Part shown: positions 10,212 to 20,014 of the stretch, one piece after another | Layout: the number at the start of each line of letters is the position of its first letter | How positions within the stretch are numbered: the first letter of the stretch is position 1 | Assembly (NCBI GenBank): GCA_949987705.1 | Contig: CATLJY010000253.1 | Coordinates: forward strand, 62,001 to 126,000 | Direction of reading: 5' to 3' | DNA: 64,000 nucleotides | From: Thereva unica | Taxonomy: Eukaryota > Arthropoda > Insecta > Diptera > Therevidae | Program-made: the position numbers and the translations under genes | The notes under the pieces: generated by a model | Told to the model about the DNA's origin: nothing | Seen by the model: only the letters and a program-made list of their open reading frames with translations | The model's database searches: none

Positions 10212-11586
10212 TAGAGTTTCACGAGACGCAGCACTAGTGTTGCAACTCTCGCACTGTCGCATGCGAGACAAGACAACACGCGAGACAACAGCTTCTGCCC
10301 CATGACGAGAGTAGCGCGACAGTAAAAAATTCCTAGTCTCGCCGAGACAATACTATCGAAAGCGAGATTGTCGCACTCTCGCTCGATCTCGCGGGATTTC
10401 CCAGTCGGTTAATTTTTTTCCCGGATCGTTGCAATTCTATAGAAAGTAGAATTTTATATTTTCGTCTGTAATATATTTATGAACTAGACAACCCCAGTCT
10501 TCCAGAGTTTAAAGTCGCCGGCGAGAGCCCGAGTGCACCCTTCTAAACATCCCATTGTCTCATCGAGAGAAGGGTCCCTAATCTAGTCACACTACTCTCG
10601 TGGAGACAATGGGTGGTGTGAATAAAAACGAAGTGAACACTCTGCGTGGATTCTCTTGAGAAGGGTATGTCGTCCGGAGTGAACACTAGCCGTGTTTTTT
10701 TAATGAACTAAAAGCTCTTCCCCATACAAATCTGAAAACCCAGGTTTTATCGGGGTTCTTTGTCGAGGTTTTGGGAAATTTCTTAATTTGCGTATGGCCT
10801 ACTTTCGGGGGTTGGAATTTTGTTTCGGGGGTTGGCATGTTGCATACTTTCGGGGGTCGGAAAGACGTAATTTAAAAATAAAAACAACAGGAAAGTGATG
10901 AGAGCAAATTTATAACAAATAATAGATTTTTTAGAAACATATTTATTATTTTCTAGCGAGGATTTCGTGTAACAGTGTAAAAAATAACTCTTACTTCCGT
11001 TTAATTTTGAAATTTTTAAGCATCGAAGTAGGCGCTACATGAAATTTCCCTTATCGTTTTTATAATGAACTCAAAAGCTCTCAAAACCCAGTTCATTAAA
11101 AAAACACGGCTACTAATTAGGGAATAAAAATTCTCTTAAATTTTAATTTTGTGTTAAATTTTTTTTTGCATTTAATTTTTTTTGCATCTACGAAAAAATT
11201 CTTTTTCAACGTATTTTTTATTCTGTTTAGATTTAGGGGTGGGATTAAAATAAATTTTCTAAATTTTTTAATAATATTTCAACAATTTTTAAATCTTTTT
11301 CATATTCAACTTTGATTTTACCACCTTAAAGGCACAAACAGATTGTCGCCAGCGAAAGAATTTCCCATACATTTAAATTCTCCGCAGGGCAAAAACGGAT
11401 GGTGGGGGAGGTCGATCGGGGAACACTGACTCTCGCGAGAGTAACGCGATACTATCGCGACACAACACTATAATATATATTACTGTTGCACTGGGATGCG
11501 GGACAAAACAACAGTGGTCTCACACTCGCGCAGCGAGATCGAGACCGCAGCTGAATGTTGTATTGTCTCGCTCTCATGAAACTCTA
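10212..11586. mobile_element. 1.4 kb non-autonomous hAT element with 8 bp duplication
   Basis: The ends are tagagtttcacgaga and, inverted, tagagtttcatgaga. Both flanks are exactly aaaggcac (10204-10211 and 11587-11594). Eight-base duplications plus TAGAG-type ends fit hAT. The subterminal regions are crowded with tctcgc/gcgaga motifs in both orientations, as expected for transposase-binding arrays. There is no transposase ORF. A smaller element is nested at 10689-11110. Confidence 0.88.
10689..11110. mobile_element. MITE nested in the hAT element, TA-flanked
   Basis: The inverted ends are gccgtgttttttt at the left and aaaaaaacacggc at the right, extending inward through aatgaact. Both ends are flanked by TA (10687-10688, 11111-11112), compatible with a Tc1/mariner-type insertion. 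About 420 bp, non-coding. Confidence 0.65.
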
Positions 11587-12105
11587 AAAGGCACTCAAAC
11601 CTCTTGGCCGTGTTGGAGAGGAAAATAGTTCGGAGGATTGTTGGCCCCGGAAGGCCCCCTGTTGGAAGGACGATTCCGGAGACTCTACAATGAGATCTAC
11701 CAGCGCTATAGCGACATAGATGTAGTGAAGAAAATAAAGCTTGGTAGGATCGGGTGGGCAGAGCATCTAGCTCGTAAGAGTGAAGATGAGCCTGCTCGGA
11801 AAGTTCTCTGCGGTAAGACCTTTGGGGTGCAACAGCGAGGGAGACCCAACCTTCGCTGAAAGGATGGCGAAGGCCAGGACGCTCGGAACTTAGGGATGCC
11901 AAACTGGATGACATGGGCTCAGAATCGGGACCGGTGGAGAGAGCAGTTGCGAAAGTCCAGGACCGTATCCCGGTTGTAGAGCCGTTATAGAAGAAAAGGA
12001 AGAGGGTATATTAATAACGCTTACCCGTTTATAACTGGCAACCTCAAGTGTACTACGTAAAAAGTATGCAACCTCTATTTTTCCATTTTCTTGGGTCATA
12101 TTGGG

Positions 12106-12442
12106 TGTGTTAATGCTCGATTTTTATGATTAACAAACCGTGGAAGTTGATCCAAAAAAGTTAATAAGAATTTATTTTTTTTAACGGCATCGGTACGCGA
12201 TTTAGCTAAACAACCCATTTGCGATTTATTAATTTATTAAACTAATATACATATGTGGGATCCACTTGAAAATGGAATGAATTAATCATAGAAGTCGGAT
12301 AATGATAGCTATGAGTGAAACTCGTAGTAAAAATTATAAATTAAATCACTTTTTAAGCAAGCGCTGCAATTAGACGGATAATAAAATAAATTATAGAAAA
12401 CTGTCTCGAATTTTTAATTTTTGCAAACAAGAATTCCTACAC
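12106..12442 (+). repeat. possible 5' LTR of Gypsy element 2
   Basis: The segment starts tgtgttaatg, contains aataaaataaa near 12381 and ends in cctacaca a few bases before a good primer-binding site. The start is a guess because no second LTR is available for comparison. Confidence 0.4.
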
Positions 12443-12446
12443 AAAT

Positions 12447-12464
12447 TGGGGGCTCAACTGGGAT
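12447..12464 (+). promoter_or_regulatory. primer-binding site of Gypsy element 2
   Basis: tgggggctcaactgggat has the layout of retrotransposon minus-strand primer sites (TGG start, complementary to a tRNA 3' end). It lies just after the candidate LTR and about 360 bp before gag. Confidence 0.55.
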
Positions 12465-12825
12465 TATATGCAACAAATTCTTGCTTGCTAAATTAAAATG
12501 AAATAACGGAGAGGCAGTATATAGAAAAGGAAAAGTTATTAATAACTGTAAAGGAAAAGAAATTTTTTCTTGACGAAGTTGGGAAAAAAAGGCAACGTAA
12601 AAAAACCGACAAGGAAAGAAAAGAAAAGGCACCACAGGATACGCACCAAAGACCGGTAATATCTTTGCGTTAATTACGTTAGAATTTTATTAATCCCCTT
12701 AAAATGTATTTAAGATTAAAGAAAAAAAAGGGATCTTCAAGTTTTAATGTGATTTGTATATTTGCACAAGTTGCGATTCTTAGAATAATTGTTTCCAATG
12801 GGAATCCAGCGATACTAGAACGCTT

Positions 12826-14439
12826 ATGGACTCTTTCACAAATCTAACTATCATCAAGCAGTTACAAGACATATTATACCTTCGCGGATTACCGACTAGT
12901 TATAAACATAAAAAAGACCTAATCGATCGGCTAGGATCTGCCCTCGACGAGGAAGCAGAAGGTGCAGCGTCCTGTAGTTTTGAGAGATCTGTTCAATCAG
13001 AAAACCAATCGCCAAATAACGACATAGCGAACCTAAAAATGGCCACATGTGATTTCGCCACAGTCCGGTTAATCACTTCGTATTCAAAGATATCGAAGAA
13101 TCGCTGGAAACATTTAAGGGAGAAACAGGTAAAACTGTTTCAACCTGGATAGCAGACTTCGAGGAGATCGCTGAAGTGTGTGCCTGGAATAATATTCAAA
13201 AGTATGTGTATTTTTTTTTTTTTTTTTTTTATGTGATAGACTAGAGACTTAGGGAAAGCCCCTTTGTACTGTTCGACAATCTATTTTTTTCGTATAGAAT
13301 GTCGAACAGCAGCTCTAGCCGAAAGATAGACAATAGAGTAGAAAGAGAGAGAGAGGGACGGAGCTGCCACAACCTAGCCGTGATATATTATTCCACCTAC
13401 TTCCAACCATTTCACGACTCTGGCATCGGGGCATTATGAGGTGGGTGTATGCTAGGAGACTGTTGAGAGGTGCAGCTAAACTTGCAGTGCAAACCTCCAC
13501 TTCTTTGAAATCTTGGAACGGTCTAAAGGATTACCTAGTCAATGAATTTGGAGATTCTTTATCTAGTATAGACGTCCATAGAGCCCTGGAAAGTCGTAGG
13601 AAAAGGCCAGGTGAAAGTTACTTGGAATCTTTATACGCCCTGAAACAGAGGTGGAATCGATGAAAGATCACTAATAACATACGCTATCGAAGGTATATCG
13701 GACGAAATAAATAATAAAATGATTTTATACGAAGCGAAGGATCTAAATGATTTTAAAGAAGAGGTCAAAGTCTACGAAATGATGAAAAGTAAAATAACAA
13801 GAAGTGCCAACAGAAAGGAAAGAATTTATGGAAGCGATAAGCTAACCCAGCCAAGATGTACCATTTGAGGAGCTAAAAGTCACTTTTCAACGCAATGTAG
13901 ACATTGGACCAAAGGATCACGCTGTTTTACCTGCAATGAATTCGGCCATATTGTACCTAATTGCCCACTAAAAGGTGAAGGGGCAAGACAAGGAAGGCCA
14001 ATGAACCAGAAAAGCGTCAATATCTTTGCCGCTCCTTTTATTAAAGTTAATTTAGGAGGATGTGAGTTCGTGGCTTTAGTCGATTCGGGAAGCGATGTAA
14101 CTCTTATAAGAAAGAAACTCAGCAAGAAAATTAATTGTTACTGGAAAGTATTATAAAGGACACAGCATTCCCCTAACAGGTTTCGGGCGAAACGTTAAGA
14201 GAACTATGGGTTCATTCGTAGCCAATGCTCGAATAGGAGATGAGCAATATAGTCTCCGATTTCACGTTGTGCTAGACGTATGGCTATCGCAGGACCTGCT
14301 GATTGGAAAGGATCTTCTGCAAGAAGCTCGAGTGACGTTCAATAATGGCGTCGTTGAGATCGAACGTTTCTGTGGGGAAGAAATTAATGATAAATTAGAA
14401 AATGTTGAGAACAACCAAGAAAACCCTAAAACGAAATAA
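12826..14439 (+). pseudogene. gag: Gypsy gag and protease remnant
   Basis: The frame opens with a SAP-like helical segment (QLQDILYLRGLPTSYKHKKDL). After a frameshift near 13060 it continues with the typical Gypsy gag core (WIADFEEIAEVCAWNNIQ, then ARRLLRGAAKLAV and SLKSWNGLKDYL). The core is split by a 234 bp retroelement fragment at 13211-13444. A zinc knuckle near 13856 has its second Cys replaced by a stop. A second knuckle, CFTCNEFGHIVPNC, is intact. The protease motif ALVDSGSDVTLI lies near 14070, and the fold continues to 14439 in another frame. RT, RNase H and integrase are missing. The minus-strand pol at 1-3 kb could be from the same family, but that cannot be shown here. Confidence 0.85.
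13211..13444 (-). mobile_element. 5'-truncated non-LTR 3' end inserted in gag
   Basis: A poly-T run followed by atgtgatag and related 3' UTR sequence matches the 3' end of the element at 20015-23076. The fragment is flanked by gtgta on both sides (13206-13210 and 13445-13449), and the gag frame reads through once it is removed. It is therefore a short minus-strand retroposed end of that family. Confidence 0.8.
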
Positions 14440-14816
14440 ACTTAATAAAATATGACTCCTTACTAATATTATAAATGCGAAAGTAACTCTGCCTGTCTGT
14501 CACGCCTAAACCACTGGACCGATTTTAATGACATTTGCTACAGACATACATAGTTTAGACCTTGGAGACGGACATAGGCTACTTTTTTGGAGAAAAAAAG
14601 GGTTGAAGGGGGTGAAATGGGGTTCAATAAGTTGTAAGGGGATTTTTTTCTTTACTTTTTTCCTATTGTATAAAAAGTAACTGACTGGCAGACAACGCAC
14701 AACCTAAACCGCTAGAGCTAAAGGGCAGAAATTTTGACAGTGCATCCTTAGCGATTTTTCGAAATTCATCCCCTAAGGGGTGAAATGGGGTCAACTCAAA
14801 ACCGCTGGAGCTATAA
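14440..14816. repeat. dispersed repeat containing tactaatattataaatgcgaaagt
   Basis: The segment carries tactaatattataaatgcg followed by aactctgcctgtctgtcacg and ggacataggctact. These phrases typify a high-copy insect repeat often classed with Helitron-like elements. It resumes at 17955 after the Harbinger insert (ggctgaaattttgacagtg), which sets the host sequence for that insertion. Two related aaattttgacagtg blocks (14733 and 17961) suggest an internal duplication. Confidence 0.45.
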
Positions 14817-15008
14817 AGGCGCGTTTCCAATACAGCTTGCAGCGCAACGTCAGCGTATCCCTGTTTCAAATAGCAGCTTCAAGTTGGCCGGAGCTTTTTC
14901 GAAATTATAATATTTTTCAAATAATTTAACTGTCAAATGTCATGTTACATATAGACGAAATAGTTTTTGCGAAACTTATTAAATTTTTTCTAAGCGTACT
15001 GTATAATA

Positions 15009-16287
15009 ATGGAAAGAGAAATTTCGGCTGCTGTTGTAGTAGCTCAATATATAAATATGATGAGCACGGTTATACTAGCCCAGGAAAAAAATAAAAAAAG
15101 ACCCAAAAGATGGTGGGTCCGAAATATTTTCAAAAATAGGTGATTCTAACAATTTAATTAAGGAAATATTGTTAAGTGATCACGAAAGTTTCTGTAACTA
15201 CACGCGGCTAACCTTCGACGAATTTGAAAAGTTATTAAGCATTGTTGGTCCAAGAATACAAAAAAGATCAATTCGAAAAGCTTTGCCACCAAAAGATAGA
15301 CTAATAATTACCCTTAGGTATGGGTATGGTTGTTCTTATGATAAGTATAATTTAAAATAATCTATAAAATCTTCAAGGTTTCTGGCAACTGGAATGAGCT
15401 ATGCAAGCTTATCGTATTCGTTTCGTGTTTCAAAAACTACTATTCATCGAGTACTTAAAGAAACAATTGAGCAAATATGGGAATGCTGTTTCGATGAGTA
15501 CATTGGAACACCAAAACTGAGGACTTTCTCGCAATTGCTGACAAATATTGGCTTCAGGCAGGACTGCCAAATTGTGTAGGTGCCATTGACGGCAAACACT
15601 GTACTATCCAAGCACCTATTAAGAGTGGATCACTCTTTTATAACAATAAAAAAACTTTTTCAATTGTATTATTGGGAGTTTGCGATGCAGATTGTAACTT
15701 CACCTATGTTAATGTGGGTGCATATGGTTCAGAGTCGGATGGTTATTATTGAAAACTCAAAAAGCTTATACAAACATTATTGATTTCTTTTTTCAGGTGG
15801 AATTTTCAAAAAAACCGAATTTGGACGCAACTTAATAGAAGACAAATTGTGCTTTCCAAGTGATAAGCCTTTACCTAATACTGACATTCGTTTTCCTTAC
15901 TATATCGTAGGTGATGAAGCGTTTCCTCTAAAAAAGCGTCTTTTACGTCCATATGGAGGACGAAACTTAACTCTTCAACAGCAACAATTTAATACTCGTC
16001 TTTCATCAGCGAGGAGAACTATAGAAAACACGTTTGGGATATTAGTTAGCCGATTTAGAATATTCCACACTACAATTATAGCAGACGTTGAAATTGCAAA
16101 ATCCTTTGTTAAGGCAACGGTGGTTCTTCACAATTTCATTAGGAAAAATAGGTATACTGATTCCTTTCTCCCTTCAAGAAACACACAAGGAGAATTACAG
16201 CAAATCAACCAAATGGGTTCGAATTTCCATTCGAGCGAAGCAGCTCAATTGCGAGATATAATGAAAAATTTCTTAAATGGCCCATGA
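15009..16287 (+). pseudogene. Harbinger DDE transposase (nuclease)
   Basis: The DDE_Tnp_4-type nuclease cuts and joins transposon ends in the nucleus together with the MADF protein. Reading starts at the ATG at 15009 (MEREISAAVVVAQYIN). Two short GT-AG introns restore classical family sequence: 15318-15377 (ITLR joined to FLATGMSYASLSYSFRVS) and 15742-15796 (ESDG joined to GIFKKTEFG). The catalytic residues are visible: Asp in GAIDGKHCTIQAP (about 15586), Asp in VGDEAFPLKKRL (about 15910) and Glu in ARRTIENTFGIL (about 16025). One-base frameshifts near 15140 and 15520 break the frame, so it is probably inactive, though the damage is slight. Confidence 0.85.
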
Positions 16288-16324
16288 AAATGAATAAAAA
16301 TGTATAAAAAAAGTTTTCTTTTTT

Positions 16325-17471
16325 TCATTTATTATTTATTTTGTCTTTAAAATGAAGAACAATTTTAAGGATTTCAATTTCAGCCTTTCTTGCATCTTCA
16401 GGACCAATATCTTCCATAAATTGTCTGACGTATTCAGCGAAGTTTGCATATGGTTTTGGTGTTGGCGCTGTTTTCGGTTGTGACATCACGGATTTTAAAG
16501 TGTTCACCAAATTCGACGTATTTTCGGTCAACACATTCTCCAAGCACGTCCTTCTTAAATTAGTTTCATTTCTTGGAGATGGAGTCCGTTTGGCACTTGT
16601 GCTAGGTTTCATACTCTGCTGCTTGGATCCGGAATTGGTTGCACCTGGGCTGCGCCTAATTTGTGGGGCGGGATATATTAAAGAGGAGGAAGATCTTGCT
16701 GGAGGAGAAGATGGACGGGAAACGGCGAAATTACAAGAGGATGATGATGTTGTCGATAAATTTTCGCGGTGTAAAGAGGTAGAAGGATGGGAAGTGGTTT
16801 GTGGTTTTAAAGGGAGCTGATGTTGAGAAAGCAATTGATTTTGAGAAGTGGATTGGCACTGGGATGGATTAGGGGATTCTTCAGTCATAGGTGCTATTTG
16901 CACCGTTGAGCTATCAGTGAATATATGATCCTGAAAAACCAAATGTTTTGACAAAGGGTAGTTTTAATTTAAAATACTCTAACTTACGTTGTAGGAATCG
17001 TTGACTCCTAGATTAGAATTTCTATTCCAGTTCGGCGATGTGTACACCCTTTTAAAAAGATTGAAGGACTGATAAGATTCGGAGCCTTGCATTGAAAATA
17101 ACTTACCTTCTCTTTTTGTGAGATTCATCTAAGAAACGTAGATATGTCATATAAGGCCAGTCACAACCCCTATAACTGCCAGCACCACTTCTGGTGCCTT
17201 TCTCCTCCTTGTCTTTTTCTTGTCGGTATTTATCCCGAATGGCCTTAAATATTTTATAAGCTTCGTCTCCTGATTATGATATATGTAAATTTATCGACCT
17301 TGTACGAACAACAAAATTACCAGTTATTTTAAACTTTGCACCGACATCTTCCCAAACTTTGCTTTTCTTTTCGGTGTTTCGGAAGTCCATGGATGTAACA
17401 TTCCACAAGACCTCCTCACCGTGCACGAGCTCAATAAACTGAAAATATTGTTCCCTATTTAAATAAGCCAT
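16325..17471 (-). CDS. Harbinger accessory MADF/BESS DNA-binding protein
   Basis: This is the companion protein that binds transposon ends and helps bring the transposase to the nucleus. Exon 1 (17471-17321) starts MAYLNREQYFQFIELVHGEE, a MADF start. Its donor (gtaatt) and the acceptor before 17269 join in frame to GDEAYKIFKAIRDKYR, completing the MADF domain (GCDWPYMTYLRFL). A middle segment (about 17085-16988) is bounded by a gtaagt donor. The last exon, up to 16933 and ending at 16325, is Ser/Pro-rich with a C-terminal BESS-like FAEYVRQFMEDIGPEDARK. The splice between 17107 and 17085 is unclear because that intron would be too short, so one junction may be damaged. It is convergent with the transposase gene. 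Confidence 0.7.
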
Positions 17472-17977
17472 GACTTATTTTGGTGATATTTTCCAGTTTG
17501 AAAAGTTTAACAAATGTTTGGACAGTTTAACAACAATTTGCAGTTTGACAGTTTAACAACAATTCGAAAATGCACAATACAGCTTTTTCGAAAATACAAG
17601 TTTTAGTAATAAATATTAGCTGAAATAATAATAACTTTTCCAATATTAAATGTTCTTTTACCAAATTATGAAATACAGAATTGAATAAAATCCGTTTAAT
17701 TAGTTTTTTTTTGCTAATTTCTTCATTCAACAAGAACATTGCGCCTTTGCACCATCTTGTGTCAAATAGGTGCGGCTAAAATTTCGAAAGCTTTCGCAGT
17801 TGCCAGCGCGAAAGTAGAACTAGAACCAACTTTTGCGCTAGCGTCCAGCGGCAATGTGAAATTTTGAAAGAGAAAAAAAATACGATGCTGTCATGTGAAA
17901 CGTAGAGATAGCAAATAACGTGAAGCTCCACGCTGTATTGGAAACGCGCCTTTAGGCTGAAATTTTGACAGTGAATC

Positions 17978-18034
17978 TGTAGCGGTTGCTACTTGTTATT
18001 AATTTATGTTCGTTGCTACTTGTTATTAATTTAT
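17978..18034 (+). repeat. left part of a split Gypsy LTR
   Basis: tgtagcggttgctacttgtt and the following bases match the start of the Gypsy 3 LTR at 56518, with a short internal duplication of ttgttattaatttatg. The LTR homology stops at ttTAT, where the Academ-like inverted terminus begins. The rest of the LTR resumes at 40771. Confidence 0.75.
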
Positions 18035-18241
18035 GACTAAGTGCCCGCGAACAAAAAAAAAATTTATACATACTCTCTTGAAACTTTTTGTATGGTTTAA
18101 GGACACCTAGTCTACCATCTTTTGTTCTGCGAAAATTTATGAAACGGGGGCTTTTTTCCTCCAGGTTGCTCGAAAGTCAACCATTTTATGGTGCCCAAAA
18201 AATTTATAGATACTGTTTTTCTAACAATCATAGCCGCATGA

Positions 18242-19865
18242 ATTGCTAAATGGCGAGCTAACTGAGGATTCGGAGGCTCTACCAATATCTGATGACAATG
18301 CTATGCTGCCGCCACCAAGCATAGAAGAAGTTAGCAGAGCGATCAGCCGGCTCAAAAACAACAAGGCCTCGGGTGCAGACGGCATCGCAGCGGAGGTGCT
18401 TAAATACGGAGGGCCTACATTACACCAAGCGATTCATGAATTAATTGTGCAAGTATGGGAGCAGGAAGTGATGCCAGAAGACTGGAGAAAAGGCATCCTC
18501 TGTCCGGTACACAAAAAAGGAGATATCACAGCGTGCACTAATTATCGCGGTATAACGTTGTTGAGTACCGTGTATAAGATATTCTCCGCTATCCTACAAA
18601 ACAGGATGGCCCCATACGCCAGAAACATCATAGGCCATTACCAGTGTGGCTTCAGCCCAGGCAAATCAACGACTGATCAGATTTTCACCTTGAGGCAGGC
18701 TATGAAAAAATGTCTAGAGTTTCAAAACTCAATTCAACACCTCTTCATAGACTTTAAAGCCGCCTATGATAGCATAGCCAGGGTAGAACTCTACAAAGCC
18801 ATGAGAGAATTCGGCATCCCCAACAAACTGACAAGACTATGTAGGTTGACCATGATCAATGTGTCAAGCCAAGTAAAGGTATCCGGAACACTGTCCAGAC
18901 CAATCAACATCTATAATGGACTCCGACAAGGGGACGGTCTGGCCTGCCTCCTTTTCAACCTGGCGTTGGAGAAAGTGATCCGAGATTCGGGCGTGACATC
19001 TAGGGGTACAATCCTCCACAAGTCCACCCAATTACTGGCTTACGCAGACGACATTGACATCATTGGAAGAACAACAACAGCTGTACAAGAAGCTTTCACT
19101 CAGATTGAGCAAGCGGCAGGAAATCTGGGACTGCACATTAACGAAAGCAAAACAAAGTACATGGTGGCCTCGTCTGGAAGAACACCTAACATTGGTCCCA
19201 CAATCAAGGTAGCGGAACACGAGTTTGACGTGGTAAAATCATTTACCTACCCTGGGTCAATAGTAGCAGCCGACAATAGCATGGAACCAGAAATACGCGC
19301 ACGACTGCTAAAAGCCAACAAAGCTTACTATAGTCTGTCAAGGCTCTTCAAATCCAAATATCTAACCATAACGTCTAAACGTTTACTATATAAGACGATG
19401 GTCTTACCCGTTCTCACATATGCATCCGAAACGTGGGTGCTTAGCAAAAAGCACTCAAACCTCTTGGGCGTGTTTGAGAGGAAAATACTTCGGAGGATTG
19501 TTGGCCCCGTATGTGAGGAAGGACGATTCCGGAGACTCTACAATGACGAGATCTACGAGCGCTATCGCGACATAGATGTTGTGAAGAAAATAAAGCTCGG
19601 TAGGCTCCGGTGGGCAGGGCATCTAGCTCGTATGAGTGAAGATGAGCCTGCTCGGAAAGTTCTCTGCGGTAAGACCTATGGGGTGCGACAGCGAGGGAGG
19701 CCCAACCTTCGCTGGAAGGATGGCGTGGACCAGGACGCTCAGAGTTTAGGGATGCCAAACTGGATGACATCGGCTCAGAATCGGGACCGGTGGAGAGAAC
19801 AGTTGCGCGAGGCCAGGACCGGATCCCGGTTGTAGAGCCGTTAAAGAAGAAGAAGAAGAAGAAGA
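18242..19865 (+). mobile_element. RTE-type non-LTR retrotransposon, copy B, 12 bp duplication
   Basis: 5'-truncated copy ending in (gaa)n. It is flanked by atagccgcatga at 18230-18241 and 19866-19877. The empty site is visible in the right terminus of the Academ-like element. The copy contains one uninterrupted RT frame and is the better-preserved relative of copy A (7291-12005). Confidence 0.9.
18243..19835 (+). CDS. RTE-type reverse transcriptase (N-terminally truncated)
   Basis: This reverse transcriptase primes cDNA synthesis on nicked target DNA. The 530-codon frame is open throughout. Early motifs are PPPSIEEVSRAISRLKNN and ASGADGIAAEVLKYGG, followed by fingers YRGITLLSTVYKIFSAIL, HLFIDFKAAYDSI (first catalytic Asp) and LRQGDGLACLLFNLALE. 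The catalytic loop is LLAYADDIDIIG. The C-terminal part, EDEPARKVLCGKTYGVRQRG ending in ARTGSRL, is typical of RTE-group insect copies. The apurinic endonuclease domain is missing because the copy is 5'-truncated. The apparent start codon is therefore not a real start. Confidence 0.88.
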   Translation: MLNGELTEDSEALPISDDNAMLPPPSIEEVSRAISRLKNNKASGADGIAAEVLKYGGPTLHQAIHELIVQVWEQEVMPEDWRKGILCPVHKKGDITACTNYRGITLLSTVYKIFSAILQNRMAPYARNIIGHYQCGFSPGKSTTDQIFTLRQAMKKCLEFQNSIQHLFIDFKAAYDSIARVELYKAMREFGIPNKLTRLCRLTMINVSSQVKVSGTLSRPINIYNGLRQGDGLACLLFNLALEKVIRDSGVTSRGTILHKSTQLLAYADDIDIIGRTTTAVQEAFTQIEQAAGNLGLHINESKTKYMVASSGRTPNIGPTIKVAEHEFDVVKSFTYPGSIVAADNSMEPEIRARLLKANKAYYSLSRLFKSKYLTITSKRLLYKTMVLPVLTYASETWVLSKKHSNLLGVFERKILRRIVGPVCEEGRFRRLYNDEIYERYRDIDVVKKIKLGRLRWAGHLARMSEDEPARKVLCGKTYGVRQRGRPNLRWKDGVDQDAQSLGMPNWMTSAQNRDRWREQLREARTGSRL

Positions 19866-20014
19866 ATAGCCGCATGAGATGGCGATGATACGCGCGAAAT
19901 AATACTCGTCCGACAAAAATGTTGGACCGTTAAAGATGTCTACCACCCCAAACCTGCTAAGTTATGGGCTTCCAAAAATTTATTCATAACCACCTGATTT
20001 TTTCAGGATCGCTT

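Larger units (their letters stand above)
7291..12005 (+). mobile_element. RTE-type non-LTR retrotransposon, copy A, multiply interrupted
   Basis: Four collinear blocks match the intact-frame copy at 18242-19865: 7291-7461, 9188-9666, about 10037-10211 and 11595-12005. The first block encodes the start of the RT (PPPSLEEVSRAITRLKNN), the second the fingers/palm, and the last the C-terminal EDEPARKVLCGKTFGVQQRG region. The blocks are separated by a 1.7 kb unidentified insert, a hAT MITE and a larger hAT element. The third block also has a large internal deletion, since it jumps from the region after the catalytic strand to the thumb. The copy is 5'-truncated, starting at nearly the same point as copy B, and ends in a degenerate GAA-rich tail. 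It is non-functional and older than the insertions within it. Confidence 0.85.
14817..17951. mobile_element. PIF/Harbinger DNA transposon, two-gene type
   Basis: The terminal inverted repeats read aggcgcgtttccaatacagc at the left and its complement at the right, flanked by TAA and TTA (the TWA class of PIF/Harbinger sites). Inside are a plus-strand DDE transposase and a convergent minus-strand MADF/BESS gene, the standard two-protein layout of the superfamily. About 3.1 kb. Both genes are close to complete, so this was recently an autonomous element. Confidence 0.85.

Noticed and set aside
19441..19875. Minus-strand ORF of 144 codons antisense to RTE copy B (and its twin at 11480-11914)
   Set aside because: Both are antisense shadows of the RTE C-terminal coding region, and their similarity follows from the sense strand.
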